Below are positions 36,813 to 45,853 of a stretch of DNA of 64,000 bases, piece after piece. The notes beneath the pieces were generated by a model that saw nothing but the letters and a program-made list of their open reading frames with translations, was not told the origin of the DNA and ran no database searches. The DNA lies in NCBI GenBank assembly GCA_019456405.1, contig WJXM01000050.1, positions 1 to 64,000 of the forward strand. The letters are read 5' to 3'. This DNA comes from Ferrovum sp. (GTDB lineage Bacteria; Pseudomonadota; Gammaproteobacteria; Burkholderiales; Ferrovaceae). Both the position numbers and the translations under genes were made by a program. Position 1 is the stretch's first letter; each line of letters opens with the position of its first letter.

Positions 36813-38009
36813 TCATTCATCGACATCTGCGCAATAGTCCATGAATGCGTCCAGACTCATCGGTTTGGCGATGAGATAGCCCTGCGCGATATCGCAATTC
36901 AAACTTTTCAGCACCTCCCAGTCCTGTTGGGTTTCCACGCCCTCGGCTACACTCTTGACCTTCAGTTTGCGTGCCAGGCCGATACTCGATTCAACCATGA
37001 TGCGCATTGCTTCGTTGTGGGCAATGTCTTTCACGAAGGACTGGTCGATTTTCAATTCGCTGAAGGCGATCCGCATCAGTTGCTGCATACTGGAATAACC
37101 CGTACCAAAATCATCGATGGAAAGACCAAAACCATGCATGCGCAGGCGCGCCAAATTTTCCAGAGCGGGGGCCACATCGGTCATGGCCGCCGATTCGGTG
37201 ATTTCGAGAACGATGCTGCGGGGATCCACTCCGGCATCGAGTACCCCTCGAGTGATCCGGTCGGCCAGGGTGATGTCCGTGAGCGAGGTCAGGGACAGAT
37301 TGATCGAAATGACGAGCGAATGGCCTTTATCCCGCAGGGAGCGGCAGGCAGCCACCGACTTTTCCAGCATCATGAAGGTCAGTTCATCCATCTCCTGTGC
37401 TTTCTCCAGAAGCGGGATGAAGGCATAAGGAGCGGTCACGCCGCATTTGGGATGAATCCAGCGCGCCAACGCCTCCGCCCCTATCAATCGCCCTGTTTTC
37501 ATGTCCACCTTGGGTTGAAAGTACGGTTCAAACTGTTTCGCCTTCATTCCCTGCCGGATTTCCTCGAAAGTGAACACCCGTAAGGCACCCTGGGATTGTC
37601 GCACCCTGTTTTCCCCCCGTTCGTAACGTAAAATCAACGCCTCGAGTTGGGCCAGCGTAATGGGTTTTTCGACGGCCCCCAGCAACTTGACGCCGTAGGC
37701 TTCAGACATCTTTTCCACCGAAACCAGCAACACCCGTTCCAACATGCTGAGAATGATGACCGCGGCCGTATTGTTTTCCTGCCCCAGGTGGCGCAGGAAC
37801 TCCATGCCATCCATTTCCGGCATGTCCATGTCGCAAAGCACGATGTCCACCGACCGGGGGTTCACAACATGCAGTATCTCGAGTGCCTGCCTGCCATTGC
37901 CTGCCTCCCGTACCTCGATGGCCCCCAACGAACGCAGCATGGCAACCACCATCCGGCGCTGAAAATCATCATCTTCGACCACCAGAAAATTCAGTTCGCT
38001 CGCAATCAT
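36813..38009 (-). CDS. Response regulator with EAL c-di-GMP phosphodiesterase output
   Basis: A 398-residue two-domain protein. The receiver (about 1-130) has VVEDDD, an Asp in CDMDMPEMDG (about 60) and Lys in VEKP. The EAL domain has AEALARW (about 180), SINLSL, LEITES, IDDFGTGYSS, LKIDQSFV, AEGVETQ and QGY. All the metal-binding and catalytic positions usual for an active phosphodiesterase are present. The ATG at 38009 overlaps the stop of the hybrid kinase gene (ATGA), so the two form a signalling pair. It would lower c-di-GMP, the ligand of PelD. Confidence 0.92.
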   Translation of the reverse strand: MIASELNFLVVEDDDFQRRMVVAMLRSLGAIEVREAGNGRQALEILHVVNPRSVDIVLCDMDMPEMDGMEFLRHLGQENNTAAVIILSMLERVLLVSVEKMSEAYGVKLLGAVEKPITLAQLEALILRYERGENRVRQSQGALRVFTFEEIRQGMKAKQFEPYFQPKVDMKTGRLIGAEALARWIHPKCGVTAPYAFIPLLEKAQEMDELTFMMLEKSVAACRSLRDKGHSLVISINLSLTSLTDITLADRITRGVLDAGVDPRSIVLEITESAAMTDVAPALENLARLRMHGFGLSIDDFGTGYSSMQQLMRIAFSELKIDQSFVKDIAHNEAMRIMVESSIGLARKLKVKSVAEGVETQQDWEVLKSLNCDIAQGYLIAKPMSLDAFMDYCADVDE

Positions 38010-41000
38010 TGGTTTACCCCATTCCCTTCCTTCAATTCCATGCAATGGGTCTCCAACCGTTTGATGGCTTCATCCAGCCCCATCATGGCCGCACGCGCAT
38101 CCGCCCATTTCCCCTCCCGCATGGCCTGCTCGATGACGGCGCACGCGCTGGCGATGTCCGTTGCCCCCACCATCCGGCTCGAGCCTTTCATGCGATGGGC
38201 CGTGCGCTCACCCTTGACGCGATCCTCCTCCTGTTCCAGCAAGCCGCCCAACTGGGCGCGGTCGGCACGAAGATGCACCTGAAAGTCACGCAGCACCCGA
38301 ATTTGCTCGGCAGGCTCCGGTACCGCCTGACTCAGCGCGGCATAATCGATGGGGCCTGGGGACTGTCCGCCGCCTCCCGTTTGCAGCAAGGCTGCAGATT
38401 GGGGAAGGTCCGTCCCGGAGAGATGCAGCCATTTTTTCAGCGCCTCTTTCAGCAGTGACAAATCCGCAGGTTTGACCAGCAACGCATCCATGCCGGCGTT
38501 CTGGCAGCGTTCATTTTCTTCGGCAAGCGCATTGGCCGTCCAGGCGATGATGGGCGTGCGCGGCAGTCTTTCCCTGGCCTCGATCCGGCGTATCTCCTGG
38601 GTGAGCGCATACCCGTCCATCTCCGGCATGTGACAGTCGGTGATCACCAGCGCAAAGCGCCCCTCTCGCCACAGAGCCAGTGCGACCTGTCCATTCTCGG
38701 CGGCCTCGGCCCGCAGACCGAGCAACTCGATCTGGCGCACCAACAGATCGCGGTTGATCGGATGATCGTCCACCGCCAACACCAGCGGCGCATCCGCGTC
38801 GCCCTCCAGAAGCGGTTGAATCCGCTTGTGTGTCACCTCGGACGAGGAAGTCACCATCCTATCCCCCGGCATCGCAGAAACCGGCAGGGTGAAGGTCACG
38901 CTGAAGGTGGAACCCCGGCCTGGTTCGCTGTCCAGTTCGAGTTGACCATCCATCAAATCCGTCAGGCGGCGGCAGATCGACAGCCCCAGTCCGGTACCGC
39001 CATACATGCGTGCCGTGTCGGCACTCTCCTGGCGGTAGCGTTGAAACAAGTGCTGCCGGACTTCCTTGGCAATACCGATGCCGGTATCCTTGACCGAGAA
39101 GCGTATGCGCTCACTGCTGTCGAGCCGCTCGAGGAGTTCGGCGCGCAGTTCGATCTCCCCGCTCTGAGTGAATCTGAGCGCATTGCTGACGAAGTTGTTG
39201 AGCACCTGCGACAGGCGCAGCGGGTCGACGATATGCGCCATACCCAGCCGGGCATCGGCGTGTTGCCACAGCAACAGGGACTTGGAACTGGCCACCCGCG
39301 AATAAGTGTGGACGACCTCTTGCAGCAAGCGGGGGATCGAGATGGATTGAGGGGAAAGGGTCAGTTTCCCTTCCTCGATCTTCGACCAATCCAGGATGTC
39401 GTTGACGATGCGCAGCAAACTCCGGCCAGAATCCCACACGGCCCCCAATGTCTCGTCCTGGTCGTGATCGAGGGGGGTCAGGGACAGTACTTCCAGCATA
39501 CCCAACATCCCGGTGAGCGGGGTGCGGATTTCATGGCTCATGGTGGCAAGAAACGAATCCTTCGCGCGGTTGGCCAGTTCCGCGGCTTCTTTCGCAACGA
39601 AAAGTTTTTGTTCGGCCTGTTTGCGCTCGGTGATGTCATGCACGACACCGATGAAACGGCATTTACCTTCCAGTCGCATTTCGCTCACGGCCAGGCACAT
39701 CGGAAAAACACTGCCGTCCTTGCGCTGCCCCACGACTTCGCGCCCGGAGCCAACGATGTGCGCCTCGCCGGTCGCCAGATAACGCCCGATATAGCCATCA
39801 TGTTGGCTGCGATAGGGTTCCGGCATCAACATGCGGATGTTCTGTCCGATGATCTCGGTGACCTCGTAACCGAACAGGGATCTGCTGGCCAGATTGGCCG
39901 TCTCGATGATGCCACGCTCATCGATGGTGATGATGACATCCACCACCGTATCCAGAATGGCCTGGATGCGCGTGGCGCTTTCGCGCAGTGCGGCCTGTGT
40001 TGCATATTCCCTGCTCACATCGCGAAACACCAACACCGTTCCGATCACCTCGCCCGCACGACTGAGAATGGGGGCGCAACTGTCGGCGATAGGGCACTCG
40101 CTGCCATCGCGCGCGATCAACACGGTATCGTTGGCCAATCCGTAAGTGACGCCTTGTGCCAAGGTTTCCGCCACGGGAAGAAAGGCAGGCTGACGCGTCT
40201 TCTGGTTGATGATGTGAAAAACATCTTCCACTGGCCGACCAGCCGCTTCCATTTGAGACCAGCCGACCAGCCGCTCCGCAACGGCGTTCAGGCGCGTCAC
40301 CCGACCTTCGGCATCCGTCGCCAGCACCCCATCGCCGATGGAGTTGAGCGTGACGGACAGATTTTCTTCGCTGGCGCGCAAAACATCGCGAGCATCACTC
40401 AATGCCTTGTTTGCCTCTTCTTTGGCCCGGAGTCGCAAGCGCGTTTCGCGATAGACGATGTAGACGGCGACCAAAGCCAGCCCCACCGCCAGCAGACTGA
40501 CGATGGAAATCGATATCAGCAACAGGCTCAGATCCATACGGAATCGGGCCGTGCGCCGTTCCAGCAAGTCACCTTCCAGTCGGTCGAAGTCGTTCAACTC
40601 GGCGCGAATTTCGTCCATCAACCGCTTGCCCGAACCGCTGCGCAATATTTTTAGTGCGTCTTCAGCACGTTGGCCGCCATATAACGCCAAAACCTCCCTC
40701 ATCTCCAGCAACTTTGCCTCAACCAGGGGGTCCAGCACATCCAATCGGCGTTTCTGGACCGGGTTATCCTGGGTAAGTCGGCGCAATTCCGCCAACTGGG
40801 ACGGAATGCTGTCGCGCACTTCCAGGTAGGGTGCCAGAAAACCCTTATCCCCCGTCAGAAGATAGCCGCGCTGACCAGCTTCGGTATCTTTCAGGCTGGA
40901 AAGCAACCCATTCGACTTCTCCAATACCCGAAAAGTGTGTCTCTGCCATCGGTCGGCGTCTTCGCTCTGCCTGAACAACCAAAACGACAGCAGCGCCACC

Positions 41001-41059
41001 AGCACAATCAGCAGACCCACACTGCCGAACCAGAGCGCTATTTTAGAAGCGGTTTTCAA
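38006..41059 (-). CDS. Hybrid sensor histidine kinase with PAS, receiver and Hpt domains
   Basis: A 1,017-residue inner-membrane kinase. The order is TM1 (about 8-28), a CHASE3-like sensor with DTEAGQRGYLLTGD, TM2 (about 184-206), two PAS domains (about 235-350 and 365-480), and HisKA with MSHEIRTPLTGM (His about 508). HATPase (VSNALRFT, DTGIGI, GTGLGLSI), a receiver with ITDCHMPEMDG (about 810) and a C-terminal Hpt domain (AHRMKGSSRMVGA, His about 956) follow. The complete phosphorelay is therefore present. The start is TTG with AAGGAG 9 nt upstream. It is co-transcribed with the EAL regulator. A G9 tract lies in its upstream region. Confidence 0.93.
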   Translation of the reverse strand: MKTASKIALWFGSVGLLIVLVALLSFWLFRQSEDADRWQRHTFRVLEKSNGLLSSLKDTEAGQRGYLLTGDKGFLAPYLEVRDSIPSQLAELRRLTQDNPVQKRRLDVLDPLVEAKLLEMREVLALYGGQRAEDALKILRSGSGKRLMDEIRAELNDFDRLEGDLLERRTARFRMDLSLLLISISIVSLLAVGLALVAVYIVYRETRLRLRAKEEANKALSDARDVLRASEENLSVTLNSIGDGVLATDAEGRVTRLNAVAERLVGWSQMEAAGRPVEDVFHIINQKTRQPAFLPVAETLAQGVTYGLANDTVLIARDGSECPIADSCAPILSRAGEVIGTVLVFRDVSREYATQAALRESATRIQAILDTVVDVIITIDERGIIETANLASRSLFGYEVTEIIGQNIRMLMPEPYRSQHDGYIGRYLATGEAHIVGSGREVVGQRKDGSVFPMCLAVSEMRLEGKCRFIGVVHDITERKQAEQKLFVAKEAAELANRAKDSFLATMSHEIRTPLTGMLGMLEVLSLTPLDHDQDETLGAVWDSGRSLLRIVNDILDWSKIEEGKLTLSPQSISIPRLLQEVVHTYSRVASSKSLLLWQHADARLGMAHIVDPLRLSQVLNNFVSNALRFTQSGEIELRAELLERLDSSERIRFSVKDTGIGIAKEVRQHLFQRYRQESADTARMYGGTGLGLSICRRLTDLMDGQLELDSEPGRGSTFSVTFTLPVSAMPGDRMVTSSSEVTHKRIQPLLEGDADAPLVLAVDDHPINRDLLVRQIELLGLRAEAAENGQVALALWREGRFALVITDCHMPEMDGYALTQEIRRIEARERLPRTPIIAWTANALAEENERCQNAGMDALLVKPADLSLLKEALKKWLHLSGTDLPQSAALLQTGGGGQSPGPIDYAALSQAVPEPAEQIRVLRDFQVHLRADRAQLGGLLEQEEDRVKGERTAHRMKGSSRMVGATDIASACAVIEQAMREGKWADARAAMMGLDEAIKRLETHCMELKEGNGVNQ

Positions 41060-41097
41060 AGAATCATTCTCCTTTGAATCTATTGCAAAAAAATATA

Positions 41098-41106
41098 CCC
41101 CCCCCC
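41098..41106 (-). repeat. G9 homopolymer in the hybrid-kinase upstream region
   Basis: Nine C on the plus strand, nine G on the coding strand of the kinase, 39 nt before its TTG. A TATATT directly follows the tract on the minus strand and could serve as a -10 element, so tract length could alter promoter spacing. Confidence 0.7.
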
Positions 41107-41224
41107 GGAGTTATCGTATTGTAATACCGTAACCGGGCAGCGAAATATTTCCACCAAAAAAATTTCTCATCCCCCTCCCGGCAAAGAGAGAAGGAGCGAA
41201 CCACGGGGGCGGATTGCAAGGAGA

Positions 41225-41284
41225 TTGGTTCAGGCCAATGTTCTGGCGGACTTGCTTGAATGCACGTTGCAGGTTGACCGTTCC
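41225..41284 (-). pseudogene. Possible remnant of a group II intron reverse transcriptase
   Basis: The minus strand reads GTVNLQRAFKQVRQNIGLNQ in one open frame without a start or continuation. NLQRAFKQVRQN resembles the N-terminal region of group II intron-encoded reverse transcriptases (pattern NLxxAxKxVxxNKGxxGxD). Similarity then breaks off. The rest of 41107-41224 shows nothing recognisable. At this length, chance similarity is possible. Confidence 0.3.
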
Positions 41285-41293
41285 AGCAATGCG

Positions 41294-41518
41294 TCAGGGA
41301 GTTGTTTGCCAGGAAATATCGATTTTTCTATGGCTCGATACACAGTCTCGCAGATAAAGGTTTATGAGACTCTGGTACGGAACACCCTTTTCGTCAGCCA
41401 TTTGTTTGAAATAGCCAATAACATCTTCGCTCAACCGCATGGTGACGGATTTTTTAAGTTTGGCTGCATAGGGATTTTTGCGGGATTTCATTTTTGACAG
41501 ATCATATTCAGTTTTCAT
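41294..41518 (-). CDS. brnA: BrnA-family antitoxin
   Basis: A 74-residue antitoxin and DNA-binding protein. The basic N-terminus (KMKSRKNPYAAKLKKSV) leads into a ribbon-helix-helix-like segment, VTMRLSEDVIGYFKQMADEK, followed by GVPYQSLINLYLRDC and a tail SHRKIDISW typical of BrnA. It neutralises the BrnT RNase and represses the operon. The ATG overlaps the brnT stop (ATGA), giving the usual toxin-first order. Confidence 0.85.
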   Translation of the reverse strand: MKTEYDLSKMKSRKNPYAAKLKKSVTMRLSEDVIGYFKQMADEKGVPYQSLINLYLRDCVSSHRKIDISWQTTP

Positions 41519-41805
41519 GGTCTAACTCCTTGATAATATTTACCCTCATTTTTTGTAGCTTTTCTTGCCGAGATGATTCGAACCGTACTGCCTTGGTTAC
41601 ATTCGCAATGACAGACAATCAGAAGGCGAGCTTCATCACTGAAACCAAGCATCAGAAATCTGTCTTCTGACACCGAATTATCTTCATCAAAGAATTGCAC
41701 GGCAAACTCGTCGTAGAAGACAGATTGAGCCTCCTCGAACGAAATGCCGTGCTTCTTCCTGTTTGAGGCCGCTTTGGTTATATCCCACTCAAACTTGATT
41801 ATCAA
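41515..41805 (-). CDS. brnT: BrnT-family ribonuclease toxin
   Basis: A 96-residue RelE-fold RNase toxin. The family pattern is FEWDITKAASNRKKHGISFEEA, seen here with RFLMLGFSDEARLLIVCH and the C-terminal RIISARKATKNEGKYY. The start codon is TTG at 41805 with no Shine-Dalgarno. A strong promoter just upstream would start transcription at about the same base, so the message may be leaderless. It forms a type II toxin-antitoxin pair with brnA. Confidence 0.85.
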   Translation of the reverse strand: MIIKFEWDITKAASNRKKHGISFEEAQSVFYDEFAVQFFDEDNSVSEDRFLMLGFSDEARLLIVCHCECNQGSTVRIISARKATKNEGKYYQGVRP

Positions 41806-41808
41806 TAC

Positions 41809-41836
41809 ATTGTATGTATGCGGTGCAAATTGTCAA
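41809..41836 (-). promoter_or_regulatory. brnTA promoter overlapping a palindromic operator
   Basis: On the minus strand TTGACA (41836-41831), 16 nt, TACAAT (41814-41809). The near-palindrome ATACATTGTATGTAT (41806-41820) covers the -10 and is a likely autoregulatory BrnA site. Predicted transcription starts near 41802. Confidence 0.6.
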
Positions 41837-41927
41837 GAAATCCTTTCTGGAAATCAAGGTCTATTTGACTTTTGTCATTAGCCAGACCAGACTGGGCCGA
41901 TGGGGTGTTCAACAGGAAGGAGATGTC

Positions 41928-42176
41928 ATGCACCCCATTGATATGCTGCAAGCCAAATCTTCCCTGTCTCGCCTAGTAGACGACATCGAGCAAGGCCGGG
42001 AACGTGAAATCATCATTGCGCGCAATGGTCGTCCTGCTGCCAGGTTGGTGCCCATGAATAGTGCACCGACAGGTCAACGTCTGGGTGTGGCCAAGGGTTT
42101 GTTTGAGGTGCCTGACAGTATCGACACGCACAATGATGAAGTGGCTCGGTTATTCATGGGTGGAGGTAGCCGTTGA
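41928..42176 (+). CDS. Phd/YefM-family antitoxin, apparently without its toxin
   Basis: An 82-residue antitoxin. The ATG at 41928 with AAGGAG 6 nt upstream is preferred to the long ORF from 41814. The Phd fold shows MHPIDMLQAKSSLSRLVDDI, then EREIIIARNGRPAARLVPM, and a C-terminal toxin-binding tail KGLFEVPDSIDTHNDEVARL. The VapC/Doc-type toxin normally following within a few bases is missing: the next 88 bases hold no ORF and then a tRNA begins on the other strand. It is probably an orphan left by a deletion or truncated insertion. Confidence 0.8.
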   Translation: MHPIDMLQAKSSLSRLVDDIEQGREREIIIARNGRPAARLVPMNSAPTGQRLGVAKGLFEVPDSIDTHNDEVARLFMGGGSR

Positions 42177-42264
42177 AGAGTTACCCGCTCACCCTCAAGT
42201 ACGGAATCTGATTATGACTGCAGGAGTGGCGACTTGGCCGCTGAAGGCCGTCAATTCGGAGGGG

Positions 42265-42341
<77 letters not shown>

Positions 42342-42352
42342 ACAAGCGCTGC

Positions 42353-42381
42353 ATTTTAACCCTTGACCGGACTTTCCTCAA
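42353..42381 (-). promoter_or_regulatory. tRNA promoter
   Basis: On the minus strand TTGAGG (42381-42376), 17 nt, TAAAAT (42358-42353). The predicted start near 42346 is about 5 nt before the tRNA 5' end. Confidence 0.6.
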
Positions 42382-42401
42382 GCCCCTGATTCAATATTTT
42401 T

Positions 42402-42410
42402 TGGTATGAT
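42402..42410 (+). promoter_or_regulatory. Extended -10 promoter for the DUF1134 gene
   Basis: TG-G-TATGAT at 42402-42410, with no strong -35. The predicted start near 42417 is 30 nt before the ATG at 42447. Confidence 0.45.
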
Positions 42411-42446
42411 GACCCTGTTCACCCATAAAACCCAAGGATGGTTCCC

Positions 42447-43016
42447 ATGATCCACCGCTCTCTGGTACATCTCTGGCTCTTGTTGCTCGGTTTTTTCCCC
42501 TTGCTGGTCAGTGCGGCACCCGCCCAGGGAGAGCAGACCTTCGATGAGGACGCCATCGTCAAGGATGCCAGTCAGTTTTTTGGCCAGACCACGGAAGGAT
42601 TGGCCAAACTGATCGAGAAAGCCTTTCGTGAGAAAGGACGCCCCAATGGCTACATCAAGGGAGAAGAAGTCGCCGGTGCCATCGCTGTCGGACTGCGTTA
42701 CGGGGACGGCGATCTGGTCATGAAGGACGGGGCTGCGCGCAAAGTCTACTGGACCGGTCCGTCCGTCGGTTTTGACCTGGGAGGAGATGCCACCAAGGTA
42801 TTCGTTCTGGTCTACCATCTGCCCTCCACCAATGCCATTTTCCAGCGCTACCCCGGCGTCGACGGCAGTCTCTACTTTATCGGTGGCGCCGGCATCAACT
42901 ACCAACAACGGGGTGATGTCATCCTGGCCCCGATCCGACTGGGCGTGGGTCTGCGTGAAGGCGCCAGTGTCGGTTACATGCATTACACCCCGGAAAAAAC
43001 CTGGAACCCGTTCTGA
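42447..43016 (+). CDS. Periplasmic DUF1134-family protein (EipA-like)
   Basis: A 189-residue exported protein with a signal peptide ending LLVSAAPA. The ATG at 42447 has AAGGA 8 nt upstream; an in-frame ATG at 42438 is less well placed. The DUF1134 core is visible as [71 protein letters not shown] and [16 protein letters not shown]. In Brucella the homologue EipA contributes to envelope integrity. It stands alone between the tRNA and miaB. Confidence 0.85.
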   Translation: MIHRSLVHLWLLLLGFFPLLVSAAPAQGEQTFDEDAIVKDASQFFGQTTEGLAKLIEKAFREKGRPNGYIKGEEVAGAIAVGLRYGDGDLVMKDGAARKVYWTGPSVGFDLGGDATKVFVLVYHLPSTNAIFQRYPGVDGSLYFIGGAGINYQQRGDVILAPIRLGVGLREGASVGYMHYTPEKTWNPF

Positions 43017-43051
43017 ACACTCTCTTTTCCATAGGTCATATCGCCGTTTCA

Positions 43052-44410
43052 ATGAATTCCACCGTCCCGCTCACATCTCCGGGCCAAAAGGTCCATATCA
43101 AAACCTTCGGCTGTCAGATGAATGTCTATGACTCGGAGAAAATACTTGCGTTGCTCCAACAGTCCCATGCCATGGAACCCACCGAGGACATGGCAAGCGC
43201 CGACCTGATCATCTTCAATACCTGTTCTGTACGCGAAAAAGCCGAGGAAAAGTTTTTTTCCGAACTGGGACGGGCCCACGAATTGAAATTGGCCCAACCC
43301 GGCGTGGTGATTGCCGTCGGCGGATGCGTAGCCAGTCAGGAAGGCCAGGCCTTGTTGGACCGCGCCCCCTATGTGGACGTAGTATTCGGGCCCCAAACCC
43401 TCCATCGCCTGCCCGAACTGATGCGCCAACGCCAGCGTTCCGGACGGCACCAACTCGACATCTCCTTTCCGGAAATCGAAAAATTCGATGCTTTGCCCGC
43501 TGCCCGGGTTGAAGGCCCCACAGCTTTCGTTTCCATCATGGAAGGGTGCAGCAAGTATTGCAGTTTTTGTGTCGTGCCCTATACGCGCGGAGAAGAGTTT
43601 TCCCGTCCACTCGAGGCCGTTCTGGAGGAAATCCGTCTCCTGGCCCGCCAGGGGGTCCGGGAAGTCACCTTGCTCGGACAAAACGTCAATGCCTGGCTAC
43701 ACCTGCAAAACTCCGGCGCGGATCTCGACTTCGCGCATCTCCTGACAGAGGTCTGTGCCCTCGAGGGAATCGAACGGGTCCGCTATACCACCAGTCACCC
43801 ACTGGAGGTAACGCCCACCCTGATCGCCGCTCACGGTCAGTTGCACAAACTGGCCAGCCAGATCCATCTGCCCGTCCAGTCGGGTTCCAACCGCATTCTG
43901 GCGGCCATGAAGCGGGGCTACACCGTGGAATCCTACAAGGAAACCGTAGCTGCACTGCGTCGAGCCAAACCCGGTTTGTCCTTGACCAGCGACTTCATCA
44001 TCGGCTTCCCCGGCGAGACCGATGAGGATTTTTTCGCAACACTGCAGTTGATCAAAGAATTGGAGTTCGATGGCAGTTATGGCTTCATGTATAGCCCCCG
44101 CCCCGGCACCCCGGCCGCCGATCTGCCGGATACCGTCCCGTTGGAAGTCAAACGGGAACGACTCCAGACCCTGCTGGCTCAAACTGATGCCCATGCCTTT
44201 GAAATCAGTACGGCCATGGTAGGCAGCCGTCAGCGCATTCTGGTGGATGGGCATGCGCGCCGTCATACGCTGGAATTGAGGGGACGAACGGATAATAACC
44301 GTGTGGTGAACTTTCCCGGCGGAGAGCGACTGATCGGTCATTTCGTCGACGTACTCATCACGGCCACGGCCCCCCATACCCTGCGTGGCGAGTTGGTTGA
44401 CTTGCTCTGA
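43052..44410 (+). CDS. miaB: tRNA-2-methylthio-N6-dimethylallyladenosine synthase
   Basis: A 452-residue radical SAM methylthiotransferase that converts i6A37 to ms2i6A37 in tRNA. The N-terminal UPF0004 domain holds three cluster cysteines (FGCQMN, NTCSVR, GGCVASQ). The radical SAM motif is [33 protein letters not shown] and a C-terminal TRAM domain complete it. It leads the conserved miaB-phoH-ybeY-corC-lnt run; its stop overlaps the phoH ATG (TGATG). Confidence 0.97.
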   Translation: MNSTVPLTSPGQKVHIKTFGCQMNVYDSEKILALLQQSHAMEPTEDMASADLIIFNTCSVREKAEEKFFSELGRAHELKLAQPGVVIAVGGCVASQEGQALLDRAPYVDVVFGPQTLHRLPELMRQRQRSGRHQLDISFPEIEKFDALPAARVEGPTAFVSIMEGCSKYCSFCVVPYTRGEEFSRPLEAVLEEIRLLARQGVREVTLLGQNVNAWLHLQNSGADLDFAHLLTEVCALEGIERVRYTTSHPLEVTPTLIAAHGQLHKLASQIHLPVQSGSNRILAAMKRGYTVESYKETVAALRRAKPGLSLTSDFIIGFPGETDEDFFATLQLIKELEFDGSYGFMYSPRPGTPAADLPDTVPLEVKRERLQTLLAQTDAHAFEISTAMVGSRQRILVDGHARRHTLELRGRTDNNRVVNFPGGERLIGHFVDVLITATAPHTLRGELVDLL

Positions 44411-45381
44411 TGCCCGTCCCCGCTCCCGAACAATGCGAATTCATCCCCACCCCTCTGGACAATGTTCGACTGGCCAATCTGTGCGGGATGCTCGATGAAA
44501 ATCTGCCCCTCATGGCCCGCCATCTGGACATCGACCTGCATCGACGGGGAGATGTCTTCACCCTGACCGGCCGTCCTCAGAACCTGGAACGGGCCAAAAC
44601 CGCATTGGGCGCGTTGTATCAGGAAGCCACCGCGCCCATGGATCCTGCCCTTCTGTTCCAGAAACTGACCCATTTACGCCTGCAACACGCTGAAGAACCG
44701 GCTGTGGCCCCGACCACGCGGATACTGCAGATGCGCCGTGGTCAAGTGGAAGCTCGTTCCCCCCGCCAAATCCAGTACCTTCAACAAATGCGCGAATATA
44801 TCCTGTGCTTCGGCGTAGGACCCGCCGGCACGGGGAAAACCTATCTGGCCGTAGCCGCCGCCGTGGATGCTCTGGAACGGGAGGAAGTCAAACGCATCGT
44901 CCTGGTGCGTCCTGCCGTGGAAGCAGGCGAACGCCTGGGCTTCCTGCCGGGCGATCTCCACCAGAAAATCGACCCCTACCTGCGCCCCCTGTACGATGCG
45001 CTCTATGACCTTCTGGGCCATGACCGGGTCGGACGCCTCTTCGAGCGCGGCATCATCGAAGTAGCCCCGCTTGCCTACATGCGCGGACGAACCCTCAACC
45101 ACAGTTTCATCATTCTGGACGAGGCACAAAACACGACGCCAGAGCAGATGAAAATGTTTCTCACCCGCATTGGTTTTGGTACCCGCGCCGTCATCACTGG
45201 CGACGTCACCCAGATCGACTTGCACCGCACCCAGAAAAGCGGACTGATCGATGCCCGCAATGTCCTGCAGCGGGTGGAAGGCGTTGCTTTCACCATCTTC
45301 CAGACCGAGGATGTGGTTCGCCACCCCCTGGTTCAACGCATCGTCAATGCCTATGAAACCCAGCACCCCACCCGTGTCTGA
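44410..45381 (+). CDS. ybeZ: PhoH-family ATPase (YbeZ)
   Basis: A 323-residue P-loop ATPase. An N-terminal region of about 120 residues leads to the Walker A GPAGTGKTYLAVAAAV and Walker B FIILDEAQN motifs, with ITGDVTQIDLH downstream. YbeZ works with the endoribonuclease YbeY in RNA processing and is encoded beside it here. The reading frame overlaps ybeY at its 3' end. Confidence 0.94.
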   Translation: MPVPAPEQCEFIPTPLDNVRLANLCGMLDENLPLMARHLDIDLHRRGDVFTLTGRPQNLERAKTALGALYQEATAPMDPALLFQKLTHLRLQHAEEPAVAPTTRILQMRRGQVEARSPRQIQYLQQMREYILCFGVGPAGTGKTYLAVAAAVDALEREEVKRIVLVRPAVEAGERLGFLPGDLHQKIDPYLRPLYDALYDLLGHDRVGRLFERGIIEVAPLAYMRGRTLNHSFIILDEAQNTTPEQMKMFLTRIGFGTRAVITGDVTQIDLHRTQKSGLIDARNVLQRVEGVAFTIFQTEDVVRHPLVQRIVNAYETQHPTRV

Positions 45382-45853
45382 GCCGCGTCGCTTCCGCCTC
45401 GACCTGACGGTTCAGCGTGCCAGCCGTTCATCCCCCCAACCCTCTGAACGGCAAATCCGCCAGTGGCTGCGTCATGCGCTGCGCCGTTCCGCAGTGATCA
45501 CCGTACGCCTGGTGGACCGCCCGGAGGGACGATCGCTGAACCAGACATTTCGTTACAAGGATTACCCCACCAATGTTCTGACGTTCACCTATCCTGACGA
45601 AAATCCGCGCGCGCCCACCCGTCTGCATGGGGACCTGGTACTCTGCGCGCCCGTGGTCAGGGCTGAGGCCCGGCAACATCATAAACCGCTCCTGAATCAT
45701 TATGCCCATCTGCTCATTCACGGAGTGCTCCACCTGCAGGGGTACGATCACGAAAACGAGGTGGAGGCCAACCTCATGGAAACCCTCGAGATCGACCTGT
45801 TGACCCGACTTTCCATTCCCAATCCTTATCTGGACCGTCCTGCCCATGGTTGA
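45353..45853 (+). CDS. ybeY: Endoribonuclease YbeY
   Basis: A 166-residue zinc-dependent endoribonuclease needed for 16S rRNA 3'-end maturation and ribosome quality control. Motifs are FRYKDYPTNVLTF, GDLVLC and the zinc-binding HGVLHLQGYDHE. The chosen ATG at 45353 overlaps phoH by 29 bp. An in-frame GTG at 45374 would give 159 residues, nearer to the 155 of E. coli; neither has a strong Shine-Dalgarno. Confidence 0.94.
   Translation: MKPSTPPVSEPRRFRLDLTVQRASRSSPQPSERQIRQWLRHALRRSAVITVRLVDRPEGRSLNQTFRYKDYPTNVLTFTYPDENPRAPTRLHGDLVLCAPVVRAEARQHHKPLLNHYAHLLIHGVLHLQGYDHENEVEANLMETLEIDLLTRLSIPNPYLDRPAHG

Noticed and set aside
38630..40654. A 674-codon plus-strand ORF opposite the hybrid kinase
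   Set aside because: Antisense shadow: very Gln/His/Arg-rich, no family signature, while the minus strand encodes a complete multidomain kinase.
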